The notes under the pieces were generated by a model. That model ran no database searches, was not told the origin of the DNA, and saw only the letters and a program-made list of their open reading frames with translations. Position numbers and translations under genes: made by a program. Positions 1-9,632 of a DNA stretch of 64,000 nucleotides are shown piece by piece. How positions within the stretch are numbered: the stretch's first letter is position 1; each line of letters opens with the position of its first letter. Source of the stretch: Isochrysis galbana. Taxonomy: Eukaryota > Haptophyta > Isochrysidales > Isochrysidaceae. The stretch is from assembly GCA_018136815.1 (NCBI GenBank), contig CM030945.1, positions 219,405 through 283,404 on the forward strand. The letters run 5' to 3'.

Positions 1-25
1 TCACCACACGCGCGGCCTTGCACAG

Positions 26-240
26 ACTTTTCGCAGCCACGCCCACGTCCCTTCCCAATCCTTCCACCCGCCTCACAGCGCGTCCCCTCGTGCACTACGT
101 AGGGGCCCAGTGTACGGGGCTTTCGGGGGCAGGCAGCGTGTCCCGGTCCCCGGTGGTCAGTTCTCTTCTCCCTCCTGCGCGCCATCAGGCTACTGGTTTT
201 CAGTGCGTCTTGTTTCATGTAGGCCTTCCTTGTGGTTAGT
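26..240 (-). repeat. LINE 3'-UTR remnant, family U copy 1
   Basis: Read on the minus strand, this matches the 3' untranslated region that follows LINE ORF2 remnants at 20.6 and 28.7 kb. The shared core on the plus strand is CTCGTGCACTACGTAGGGG, followed by a gap and a GTTTTCAGTGCGTCTTGT-like stretch. No coding remnant is attached. Assignment is by comparison with the other copies in this window. Confidence 0.5.
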
Positions 241-763
241 TTTAGTTCGCCCACGGTTGTTTCGTGGTGGTTAGGGCTTGGCGGAAATGTCAAGACAGTT
301 CTTTAGACATTTGGGCGGATTTTGGCCGGAAAAAATCACGTGACGTGTTCGGACATTTGGGCTGGCAAGGCTTGGCTCTAAAGATATTGAAGGACATTGT
401 CGTGACAGGGCTGGCAAGCGTGAGCGCAGCAAAAAAAAAGCACTTATTAAAGTAAAACGGGGGGGCTCTGGGCACGTGAGAGGAACAAGAAGAGTATCAG
501 TGCAAAGTTCACGGGGCCATGCCTCAATATATAGATAAACAGCTTGTTACGATAATTGTGACGCCGCTCCGCACTCCGCAAGCCGGCTGCTGTCTGCAAT
601 GGCCCCTGGTGAGCTTCCTTCCCCCTGTCCCTCCCCCCCACGCTTGCTAGCTTGCACATGGCATGGCTGCGCGCGCCACGCGCCGGCCGCTCTTTCACAC
701 TCACACCGTCGCGCCCTTTCGGCCCATCGCCCTCGTGCAGGTCCGGCATGCCGCACGCGCAGC
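241..763. other. No gene recognised
   Basis: Open stretches here are short and lack any recognisable domain. Nothing further is supported. Confidence 0.4.
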
Positions 764-901
764 ATGTCGTTGTTCTCCCCTCTCGATGTAGGCAGCGACA
801 AGGAGGAGGAGGAGGAGGGAGTGGAAGAGATGCTCCATGTGGACGACGAGGATGAGGACGACGACGAGAGCGACTGCGAGAGCAGCGAGGACAAGGAGTA
901 G
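764..901 (+). CDS. Short acidic ORF, doubtful
   Basis: This ATG-initiated ORF of 45 aa is almost half Asp/Glu, with runs of E and D after a short hydrophobic start. Acidic N-termini are common in piggyBac-type transposases, but no transposase follows. It runs straight into the TTGAC tandem array. It could be a fragment of a mobile-element ORF or chance; no function is assigned. Confidence 0.2.
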   Translation: MSLFSPLDVGSDKEEEEEGVEEMLHVDDEDEDDDESDCESSEDKE

Positions 902-928
902 GATAACGTCGAGCTCCTCGTCAAGGTC

Positions 929-1567
929 GGAACCTCAACAAGTTGACTGCACACACGCAACAAGTTGACTCCCCGCTCAACAAGTTGACTCTATCCGCAA
1001 CAAGTTGACTTCAGACACTGAAGAAGTTAACTCCACACACTGAACAAGCTGACTCCGTACACTGAGCAAGTTCACTCTACCCGCTGGGAACCTCAACAAG
1101 TTGACTGCACACACGCAACAAGTTGACTCCCCGCTCAACAAGTTGACTCTATCCGCAACAAGTTGACTTCAGACACTGAAGATGTTAACTCCACACACTG
1201 AACAAGCTGACTCCGTACACTGAGCAAGTTCACTCTACCCGCAACAAGTTCACTGCACGCACTCAACTAGTTGACTCCACGCAGAACAAGTTGACCCCAC
1301 CCTAAACAAGTTGACTCCACACTCAACAAGTTGACTCCACACTGAACAAGTTGACTCCACGCTGAACCAGGTGACTCTACCCTCAACGAGTTGACTCCAC
1401 ACACTGAACACGTTGACTCCACACCCTCGACAAGTTCACTGAACGCAGTGGATCCTACCCTCAACAAGTCGACTCCATACACTCAACAAGTTGACTCCAC
1501 ACTTAACAAGTTGACCCTGCCCTCAACAAGTTGACTCCACACACTGAACAAGCTGACTCCACACTGA
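929..1567. repeat. Minisatellite of TTGAC-bearing units
   Basis: About thirty degenerate units of roughly 16-25 bp share the core AACAAGTTGACTC with spacers such as CACACACTG. A higher-order duplication is visible: 929-1086 is repeated almost unchanged at 1087-1244, a period of 158 bp. The ORFs on either strand only translate the repeat. TTGAC followed by C or T is also the core of the W-box bound by WRKY factors in plants; any binding role here is speculation. Confidence 0.85.
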
Positions 1568-2150
1568 GGCAGGGAGAGGGGGGGGGGGGAGAGGGAAAAA
1601 GGGAGAGAGAGGTGAGGGAGGGAGAGTGGGAGAAAGTGGGAAGGAGTACGCTGCCGCCGCCGACTGTGCCCACCTCATCAAAGGTGCCCACGCCGCGCCG
1701 TCTGTGTTCTGTGTGAGCGCTGCGCCAGCCCTCACCCTCCTCGCCCTCGTTCTTCCTTCCCGCTCCCATCGCTGCGCTCTGGCGCGTGCACGCTCGCCGC
1801 CTGCCACAGGTGCGACCAGCGACCAACTCTGCCAACTTGTCGGCCGCCACTGCCGCCGACCCTTGAAAGCCGGCGCTCCACCTCTGTGCGGTGCTGGCGC
1901 GCCGTACCGACCGCCCTCCCTCTTCCTTCGCAGCCCCACCACCTTTGGCTTTCACCGACGCTTGCCGCTCCTCCAGCCGCCACCTGACCTGCACCTGGCT
2001 GCTCAGCGCACCGCCCGTGTTCTCGCCATCTGAGCCGCCGCCGCCCACCACCCACCACCTATTTCCGCCGTCCTCCCCTTCCTTCCCCCACCCACTGAGG
2101 TTGCGGCTGAGACGAACGGCGCTGTCGCGCGCACCCTACCGCTGCCTCCC
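1568..2150. other. GC-rich stretch without a recognised gene
   Basis: Overlapping Arg/Pro/Ala-rich frames are open on both strands, as expected from base composition. None has a recognisable domain, and G-runs near 1,577 and purine tracts flank it. Confidence 0.4.
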
Positions 2151-2247
2151 GAGAGAGGGAGAGAGAGGGAGGGAGGGAGAGAGGGAGAGAGAGGGAGAGA
2201 AGGAGGGAGGGAGGGAGAGAGAGAGAGAGAGAAGAGAGGGAGGGAGG

Positions 2248-2330
<83 letters not shown>
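2151..2330. repeat. (GA)n/GAGGGAGG microsatellite
   Basis: A nearly pure purine tract of GAGAGAGG and GA units ends in a long GA dinucleotide run. Its long open frames (RERERE or LSLSLS) are repeat artefacts. Confidence 0.95.
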
Positions 2331-2331
<1 letters not shown>

Positions 2332-2560
2332 CCCCCGTTTGCTCTCGGGGGATTTCCTCTCCCCCCGATAGCTACTGGGAGATCCGCTTACGGCACCCCC
2401 CAGGAGCAATCTCCCAATAGCTCTCTGGGGATTTTCTCGGTCCCCCGATAGCTCTCAGTGGGGCTGTTGGCGATCGGGAGAAAATTTCCCCCCGATAGCT
2501 CCTGGGGGCCCCCGAGAGCTCCGGGGGGGCGTTGGCTCCTGGGGGGTAACATATATACAG
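2331..2560. repeat. Cluster of short inverted repeats, CCCCCGATAGCTC type
   Basis: Six or so degenerate units of the form CCCCCGATAGCTCCTGGGGG follow one another, each able to fold on itself. The cluster lies directly 5' of the piggyBac TTAA site and is not part of its terminal repeat. Its origin is unknown. Confidence 0.6.
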
Positions 2561-2587
2561 TAGTAATATAATACTACTATCTCTTAA

Positions 2588-2619
2588 GAGGCGGGGGGAA
2601 GCACCCGCGAAGGTGCTTC
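2588..2619 (+). repeat. piggyBac left terminal repeat with hairpin
   Basis: The end GAGGCG is followed by an 8-bp perfect stem, GAAGCACC (2598-2605) with GGTGCTTC (2612-2619), around a 6-nt loop. The ATG of the transposase lies 11 bp further on. Confidence 0.8.
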
Positions 2620-2630
2620 GACGTGCCCCC

Positions 2631-5514
2631 ATGGCCAGCCCCCATACGGAGAACCCAGAGGGCTTGGAGGGCGCTGAGGGCGCTGGGGGCATTGGTATGC
2701 ACCCTGAGGGCGAGTCTTATCCCTCGGATGACGACGCCGCGCCCGAGAATCCCGAGCCCTACCAGTTTGCGGGCGACGATGACGAGGACGAGGGCGTCGA
2801 GAACGTCACGGACGAGGTGGAGGTGCAAGTGTTGGTGGGACGCGCCGAGGCGGCCCCTGACGGCGAGGAGGAGGAGGATGGATGGCCCACACTCGACAGC
2901 GGCCGCGCCCCCGCTGCCGGCCGGCCAGCCGCAGGCCATGCCGGTCGCAATCAGGCGACTGGTGGCAGCCCCCCCACCGCCACAGCCGCTGCGGCAACTA
3001 CTACTTGCCCCCCCGGCCTAGAGTTGCTCGAGGCGCACGAAGTCAAAGATCTAAAGGTGTCGGAGCTCAAGATGCATCTTTGTTGGCGCGCCATGCCTGT
3101 CTACGGCGACAAGGCCACTCTCGCTGAGCGACTTCGAGGTGCTCTTGAACGGCGCGCTCCTCTGCTGCAGTCGATCGTCACGTCGAGCTCGCGCTCGACC
3201 AACCAGCCGAAGCAGGCCAAGTGGCTTTGGGAGCCCTGCCCGGCCGTCGGCCCGGCTCGTCCCGTGTTCCAAGGCAACCCCAACTGGATGCCCTCAGGTC
3301 ACGTAGCGTCTCTCACGGCGGCATCACATCCTTTTCTGTGGTTCGACAAGTTCATGAGCATCGAGATGCGGCAGAAGATGACGGCAAATACGAACAAGTA
3401 CCAGGGCTACCTGCAGGCGTTGGGCAACCTGAACTACCAGCATGCGCAGAGGTTCTCGCTCAACGAAATCGACTGGTACTTCGCCGCCCTGATTCTGAAC
3501 GGTCTCAACCCGGTTCCATCCATGGACATGGTGCACGTGAAGAGCTGGGGACTGAAGGGGTCGCGCGTAGCAGACCTCCTCACGCGCGACCGTTTCCGAG
3601 AGCTCACCGCATTGTTTCACATTTCTGATCCGATGACCGAGGTCAAGAAGGGCGCCTCGCCGCATTGGGACGTGCTCTACAAGGTGCGGCCGTTGCTCGA
3701 CCATTTTCTCCAAAATTCCATGAAGTGCGTCGTGCCGGGTGAGAAGTTCTCCATCGACGAGATTACCTGGGGATTCCAAGGTCGACAAGCCGATCTGAAG
3801 CAGCGCTGCGGCAAATTCAAGCGCGCCGGAGATGGGATCCAAGCCGATGCCCTCGTTCTCGACGGCGGCTTCCTCTTCTACTGTGTCTTTCGTGGAGACA
3901 ACACGGCACCCACCTTTGTCAAGGAGTTCTCACCTCTCCACAATCGCTGCCTGCTGCTGCTGTCAAAGCTGAAACAAGACGGCTCGAAGATATATTGGGA
4001 CAACTTGTACCCATCGCTCGAAGTATGTGCCACATTGGCACAAGGTGGTTCCTACACCACTACATGGCCGGGCGGCCCGGCATATGGCAAAGAGGTTGCG
4101 ATCAAGGTGCCAATTGTCCTCACCAATGGTACATGCCGCACGAATCGTGGTATTCCTGCGGCATGCAGGCAACCAGGCAAGGTCGGTCTGAGCAAGGCTG
4201 CTGTTGATGCGATCAAAGCTAAGCCTCCGGCGGAGCGTGTGAAAGCTCTTATGACCCGTGAGGAGCCGCGAGTTTTGTGTGTGTCGTATTTCGACAATGG
4301 TCCCGTTCACATGATGTCTACCATCCACACGAGTGCCGAGTTTGTGACCGTGAAAAAGAAGGTCTATGATACGGCTGTGAAAGCGCACAAGGAGATAGAT
4401 GTCGAAAGGCTCTCACTTATTCACGATTACAACCAGCACATGAATAATGTGGATCGCTTCGACCAGTTATCTCACTACTACAACCTGGACGGCATGGGAT
4501 GGCGCGATCGAAAGTGGTGGCACCCAGTATTCAAGGGCCTGTTGAAAGCCTGCTGTGATAACGCGTACGTCCTCTACAAGAAGCAATTTGAGCTGGAAAA
4601 GATGGAAGAGCTAGAGGTCTATCGAGCGCTTGCTGGCTTGAGCGCATCCACAACTGACTCTCCAGCTAGCAATACTCGCAGGTGCGCATCATGAATTTTA
4701 TTCTTGTCCCCCCCGGTCAGCCCGTGCACATCGTATCGCGCAGCAGCAAGCAGCAACGGCGCCGACAGAGACGGCAACGCGCAGCGCACACACCTTTCCA
4801 GACTGAAGCTCGACCCGATCTGCGGAACAATGCTCTCTCACAACACGCCTCTGCCCCTCTCTCATAACACCCCTCTGCCCCTGCCTCAGAGTTGAAGCCA
4901 TGAAGGCGAAGGAAAAGAAAATGATGCTGAAAATGCCCATGTCGCACTTCCGTTTCCTCGAGATGATTTCGGAGGGCTTGTTCATCGAGGGTTTCAACCA
5001 CGGCCGCGCCGCGGCCGACCATGTGAAGCTCGAAGCATACACCACCGAGCAGCTCGAAGAACTGGTCGACACATCCAAGCGTCGATGCCAGCGCCCTCGA
5101 ATGCGTGCGGCACGCCAAAACATACGAGACAACCTGCTGTGCGCACAACACGAGTCCATGAGTGAACATCAGATCAGATCGGTGCCCAAGTGGGCGATCG
5201 ACCGGGGCCGCGCGTATTGCGGGCTCACGTGCTGCCCAGAGACAACAAACAAGGCGAGCAGCTCGTCGCATCGGCATAAGCAAGCGCCGCGTGCAAAAGC
5301 AGGCTCAGGTGTGTGGTGCGTGCGGTGCGAGCGTGCCTTCCACCCAGCATGCTACACGATCTACCATCGCGGCGCCCAATCTTTCGACGAGCTCGTCGTG
5401 AGCACGCCACCTTCAGCGACTACATCGAAGAGTTCTACTGGCCGGGCGCGCGGCACCAAGAGGCGTCTGGTCGACTCCGAATCGGAGGAGGAGACGGACC
5501 AAGACGAGCAGTGA
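2631..5514 (+). CDS. piggyBac-type transposase, two exons
   Basis: Cut-and-paste transposase of the DDE_Tnp_1_7 family, acting on the element's own ends in the nucleus. Exons are 2631-4681 and 4890-5514. The 208-bp intron has GT (GTGCGC) and AG ends, and the split Arg codon joins in frame to give 891 aa. The start is the ATG at 2631; an in-frame GTG further 5' is not a eukaryotic start. An acidic N-terminus (about 1-100) precedes the catalytic core. The three catalytic Asp positions expected for piggyBac are seen as D376 (FSIDEITW), D457 (YWDNLYPS) and D608 (NNVDRFDQ). Exon 2 carries a Cys/His cross-brace module, including WCVRC and FHPAC, as in the C-terminal DNA-binding domain of piggyBac. 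Reading exon 1 through to its own stop would lose this module. A truncated relative lies at 50.2 kb. Confidence 0.88.
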
Positions 5515-6110
5515 AATCTGCGCGAGGGGCGATCGGTGTGTGTGTGAGCCAGCAGTCACACTGTGAGGGTCTCTGGGCACGGGGAGGTGACAGAACAGGT
5601 TGTTGGTGCGTGGGTGACTGTCTGATGCGCGTGCGCGCGCGTGCGGACGCGCGAGGCAAGCCCGGTGCTCGGGCAGCGTGAAGCACCTTTCGCGGCGCGC
5701 GCGCGCAGCGTCGCTCGGGAGCTACAAAATGGGATCTAGCTCGCGTTGCGCGTCGAGGCAGGGGCCGCGCCTAAAATATGATGGGTAAGGGGTATGGAGA
5801 CAAGCTCCCATACCCTTACAGCCGCCAACGAGGCGGTCTGAGAGGCATGGGAGGAGCCGGCGCGGCACGGCGCCGGCGCGCAGCACCTCCGAAGGTGCTT
5901 CGCCTCTTAAGAGATAATGTAAGTATATACTACTAATTATGCGCATTTTTCTTGCGGGCCGTAGTGCGTAGTGCGCTTCCATGAGGGGTCCGGGAACGGT
6001 ACAAGGGCAAGAGGGGAAGGGAGAGACGGGGGTTGAGGAGCTATTCATTCCCAATCACCATTCATATCTTATACCTTGTGCTGCACCCGATTTCTCAACT
6101 TCTTGCAACG
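5515..6110. other. piggyBac 3' flank and intergenic DNA
   Basis: Up to 5906 this is the transposon's 3' non-coding part, with CG-alternating stretches near 5640 and 5700. From 5911 to the stop codon of the minus-strand EF-hand gene no gene is seen. Confidence 0.6.
5882..5906 (-). repeat. piggyBac right terminal repeat with hairpin
   Basis: AGCACC (5882-5887) pairs with GGTGCT (5894-5899), followed by TCGCCTC up to the TTAA. Read on the minus strand it starts GAGGCGAAGCACC, matching the left end apart from extra G residues there. Confidence 0.8.
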
Positions 6111-8149
6111 TCATTGGCCAAAAGCCGCATCAAAAGCCGCTTGAAAGAGGGCCGGTCTTGGTCGGTCTAATCGCTCCGTTGACATGGCGGAGCGCAAAGT
6201 CGACGGGTCGGGTTCCCGCTTTTCCATGGATGGGATGGAACGGAAGGATGACGGGCCACGGAGTCTTGTTGGGGAAATGGGAGGTGAGAGCGAAAGCCCA
6301 CTCTCTTGTCCTACTCCCGTCACAACATTGCGCCCGTGAACCCAAGGCGGAGACTCACCCATGCTGAACCAATCAGAGTTCTTTGTGCCACGCGTCGGAG
6401 ACGTTTGCTCGATAAGACCATGGGGCTGGGTTGTCGCCATAGAAGGTGAAAGCTGGAGAGTAGCGGCAAGATGCTGAATTGCAGCGGCAGACTGCGGGAT
6501 CGACATGCTGGGCTGCTGAAATGGCGCAGCGGATGATGGTAATGAAGTGGTAGAGTATTGGAACGGAGCGATTGAGTATTGGAATGGAGCGGTAGAGTAT
6601 TGGAATGGAGCAGTCTGACTCCGAGCGAGCGTCGATGAATACATATCACTGTAGGCGAGCACATCATGGCGGCCGTTGTGATACCGTGCTGAGGGGGGGG
6701 GCTGAGCGACAGTATTGCTCGCATGAAAGGGGCCGATCACACTAGTTGGTGCCGACGGCGGCAAAGCAAACGCCGCCAATCGTGGTTGTGGTTCTCGCCA
6801 ATCACCCGCGGCCCTTCCGGGTTTCGCCGCATTCCTTGTGCCGTGTTTCAATTTGGACGCCCGTCCAATCGCCGCGTCGGAAGTAAGCAGCGTAGCTTTG
6901 GACGAACTTTGCGCAAGCTGGGCTGCCGATGACAACGCCAGCGGTATGGGCTCTGTGTTGTTTCTAGACTGGTCGCCCCGCCGTCGTTGCAGTGCGGCAG
7001 TCTCTTGTTGCAGGCGGGTGGTCTCCGCTTCGAGGGCCTCGAACTGCTTGGCGGTGCGATCTCTTAAAGATCGGCCCGTGTGCTCTAGGTGCTCATTGTC
7101 CCTCAGCACGATGTTATCAATACGTTCTGCCAGCCGATTTCCACGCTCCTCGGAAAGGCGCCGTCGACGTTGCGATGGACTCTCGAATTTTCGCATGAAA
7201 GCAGCGAATTGCCCTCGCGTTATGGTGCCTTTCGAATCCACATCGATGGATCGCCACAGAGAGTCCAGCGTATCATCGGTCACGGCTGTGGCTGAGAGAT
7301 GAAGCAGTTTGCGCATCAAATGGACGAATTGCTTGTAGAAGAGGCGGTCGGACTGGTCCCCCTCGGCGTGCATGCGCATTGCTGACCATGACCCACCCTG
7401 TGGATTGCTCGCACTCCTGCACATTCGTGGAAAGGCGATCCACGGCGTGAGTGCAGTGCAAGCCAGGGTGCGGCGGGATGTGGTACGCTGAGGTATTTGA
7501 CCGGCAACGCATGCCGCAGGGCAAGCTCAAGATCCGACAGCTACGTGTGCGCACCCGGAGTCTAGCCCTAGACGCTCATCCTTTGCTGTGGACATTGCCT
7601 GGATGAAGAGACCGGTCCAGTCGGCCATTCCACTCTGGCCAGACACGGCCTGAACATGCGCGTTGATAACTGCGGAATAGTGAGCAGCAGTCTCCGTGGT
7701 AGCTGGTTCCACCTGGGCGAGGCGTTCAACGTCCGCCACTCCCCGCCGACGTGCCCGGTCCATGCGTACAAAGTCGATATCCACGAGCTTGCGGGCCAGC
7801 ACAGCCTCAGCACGATCACGAATTTGCTCGCGTTGCAGACTCCTGCGGAGCGAGTTTACCTCTCGTCGCTGGTGCGTCTCCTGCGCCTGAAAGTTCCGAA
7901 ACCTGCAACCGCAGAGAGGCAGTGGAGAGGTGAACAAGGGATGCAGGTCGATGGGGCTTGCCGCAGCGACGGGCCCACTCACTCTTCGGCGACAGCGGCG
8001 GCGAGCGAGGTGACAGGCGGCTTGGTGGCGGACGAAGCACTGGTTACTGCATCAGCAGCCGTCTTGACGGGTGCAGCGGCTGCCCTCAGCTTGCGCAGCT
8101 CCTCCTCGCCGCCTTCGACGCCCGTGAGGAAGAAGGCGTCGCTGCCCAT
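6111..8149 (-). CDS. EF-hand and coiled-coil protein, three exons
   Basis: Exons on the minus strand are 8149-7983, 7902-7555 and 7416-6111, totalling 1,821 nt (606 aa). The first junction (donor GTGAGT) is firm; the second (donor GTGCGC, acceptor TGCAG) was chosen because it restores frame. Exon 2 encodes a charged helical region ending near DWTGLFIQAM. Exon 3 begins with an EF-hand-like segment whose loop DVDSKGTITRGQ keeps Asp at positions 1 and 3 and Gly at 6 but has Gln at 12, so calcium binding may be weak. A coiled coil follows (about 240-300), then a Ser/Pro/Gln-rich tail with repeats of the type APFQYS. The N-terminal half resembles regulatory EF-hand proteins in general; no specific family is claimed. 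A pyrimidine-rich tract lies just upstream of the start. Confidence 0.65.
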
Positions 8150-8310
8150 TGTGAAAGGGGGGCGGGGGGGGGCAGGCGAGCGAGCGAGCGAGCGAAACGG
8201 AGGGAGCGTGCTGTGAGGATTGGAGCAGCGTGGGAGGGAGAGAGATGGGGAGAGGGGGGAAAGGAAGGAGGGAGAGAGAGAGGGAGGGAGAGAGAGGGGA
8301 GGGGGATGGA
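8150..8310. repeat. GAGC/GA purine tract upstream of a start codon
   Basis: The tract has GCGAGCGAGCGAGC then GGAGAGAGA-type units. On the minus strand it is a pyrimidine tract directly before the ATG at 8149. Confidence 0.7.
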
Positions 8311-8660
8311 CCCCGACCGCCCCTTGAAGACTGTTGCGCTCTCCTGCTCCTCTCGGGCGGTTGTCGTGCAGTATAATCATAGTTCGGAAGTGTAGTTGTT
8401 ATTTGTGGTCCCGCGAGATGCGAGAGGAGAGAGAATTTTTGGTCGATGACGTGATCGTGATGAGTGGAGAGAGAGACGAGAGGTACTCGTAGTAATAAGA
8501 ATTCCCCGATTTTCCAAACCCAGGTGCGTGCATCAAGTCTTAGATGTCATTATATTAAAATAACAATAACAATAGCCATTATATTTATCTTCCTAAAATC
8601 TAAATCTAAACATCTAAACACCCTACACCCTTACAGTTGAAAACTAACGTAACGTGAATC
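8311..8660. other. AT-richer intergenic DNA, no gene seen
   Basis: There are only short frames. The 8,540-8,640 part is AT-rich with AAATCTAAATCTAAACATCTAAA-like repeats of about 7 bp. Confidence 0.5.
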
Positions 8661-8666
8661 CATAAT

Positions 8667-8712
8667 AAGAAAATTACATGGTCCTCTTTCCTCTTTCGAC
8701 GGAACGCGACCT
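8667..8712 (+). repeat. Dispersed motif G, copy 1
   Basis: It contains GAAAATTACATGGTCCTC and then TTTCGACGGAACGCGACC. The same two blocks in the same order recur at 27,189 and 33,506, in different flanking DNA. Probably a conserved end of a mobile element; which one is not known. Confidence 0.6.
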
Positions 8713-8769
8713 TTGTGTTTGTTCTCCCCCCCCCCCGCCCCCGCCCCCTCCGTCGTTTATCGTCGCCGC

Positions 8770-8955
8770 GTTTCCTCCCCCTCCGCCTCCGCGCGTGCAT
8801 CGTGCATCGAGTTCCCCCTCCACCGATCCGCCGCGCATGCACGCTACGCAGATTTCACTCAGAGTTCCCCCTCCGCGCGTGCAGAGTTTCCCCTCGCTCG
8901 TGTGCATAGTTCTCCCCTCCGCGCGCAAGACTTTGTCCCCTCCGCGCGCAGTGAC
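8770..8955 (+). repeat. Degenerate tandem repeat, GTTCCCCCTCCGCGCG type
   Basis: Five to seven units of about 25-35 bp share TTCCCCTCCGCGCG followed by TGCA. No credible coding function is visible. Confidence 0.6.
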
Positions 8956-8959
8956 CGGG

Positions 8960-9114
8960 CCTGGGCAAGTGTGGCAAGTCCCCCCCGCCTGCCCAAGGGC
9001 AGCGCAGGAAGGAGGAAGGCGGGCGGTTCCCCTCCATCAGGGTGGGCCGGGAGAGGGGGGTGGGGGGGTGGGAGCGTGCCCTCCCCCCATACGAACCAAG
9101 TGTACACTTAGTTG
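8960..9114 (-). mobile_element. Short retroelement 5' fragment with hairpin (family A-like)
   Basis: Read on the minus strand from 9114 it starts CAACTAAG, then TGTACA, then CTTGGTT (hairpin 9094-9113), followed by the G-rich and GGGCACGCTCCC blocks seen in other copies. It is truncated on its 3' side. Confidence 0.6.
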
Positions 9115-9632
9115 TGCGATGCAAATACAAGTACAAGTATTAGCCACCGGAAAGATCCTTTATTACGTAGCTCTTGACTCAGCTCGCGATGGCAGTGCAT
9201 GGCCTCCTTCCCCTCTCGCATGAAAAGCACAGAGAGACACTCAGAGAGAGACACTCATCCGTCACGAGCATGCGCAAAGCTGAAAGGCCTGCATCATGGC
9301 AACAGACTCGGCATGGTGCAGTGAAACGGCCCAAGCTAGGCGGCCGCCGCCCCATACTCAACCACCTGCGAGAGAAGTGCGGAGCGCTGGGGGGGAGGGG
9401 GTTGGGGAAGCGCCGCATGTCGTGCATGTCTCAGCTCCACGCTCGAAGAGTGGCAACCAGGTGTTCTCGAGGCTTGGCGAGAGAGGCTGCGACGAGTGGC
9501 GGGCACAGCCTATTCATCACGAAGTTCACGGACGCTCGTGTGCCGCGCCTCGCTGTGCACGAATCCCACACCCGCGCTACACCGCTCATGAGAGCACGCC
9601 TGCTGAATACCTCCTGCTCATTGCGGTGGCGT

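Larger units (their letters stand above)
2584..5910 (+). mobile_element. Complete piggyBac-type DNA transposon
   Basis: The element is bounded by TTAA at 2584-2587 and TTAA at 5907-5910, the signature target duplication of piggyBac elements. Internally it starts GAGGCG at 2588 and ends CGCCTC at 5906, so the extreme ends are inverted repeats. Each end then carries a small palindrome built from AAGCACC and GGTGCTT. The body (3,319 bp between the TTAA sites) holds one spliced transposase gene on the plus strand with no internal stop or frameshift. The TTAA lies inside CTCTTAAGAG on both sides. Intactness of the ORF and symmetry of the ends suggest recent activity; this is an inference. Confidence 0.9.

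Noticed and set aside
929-1567. CRISPR-like array of regular repeats
   Set aside because: Units are short and degenerate, spacers are near-copies of each other, and the scaffold is eukaryotic.
1503-2058. Overlapping minus-strand Gly/Arg/Ala frames of 100-180 aa
   Set aside because: They arise from GC-rich composition; several frames are open at once and none has a domain.
4900-5514. A separate gene starting at the ATG at 4900
   Set aside because: It is exon 2 of the transposase: the upstream bases from 4890 are in frame and the splice sites fit.
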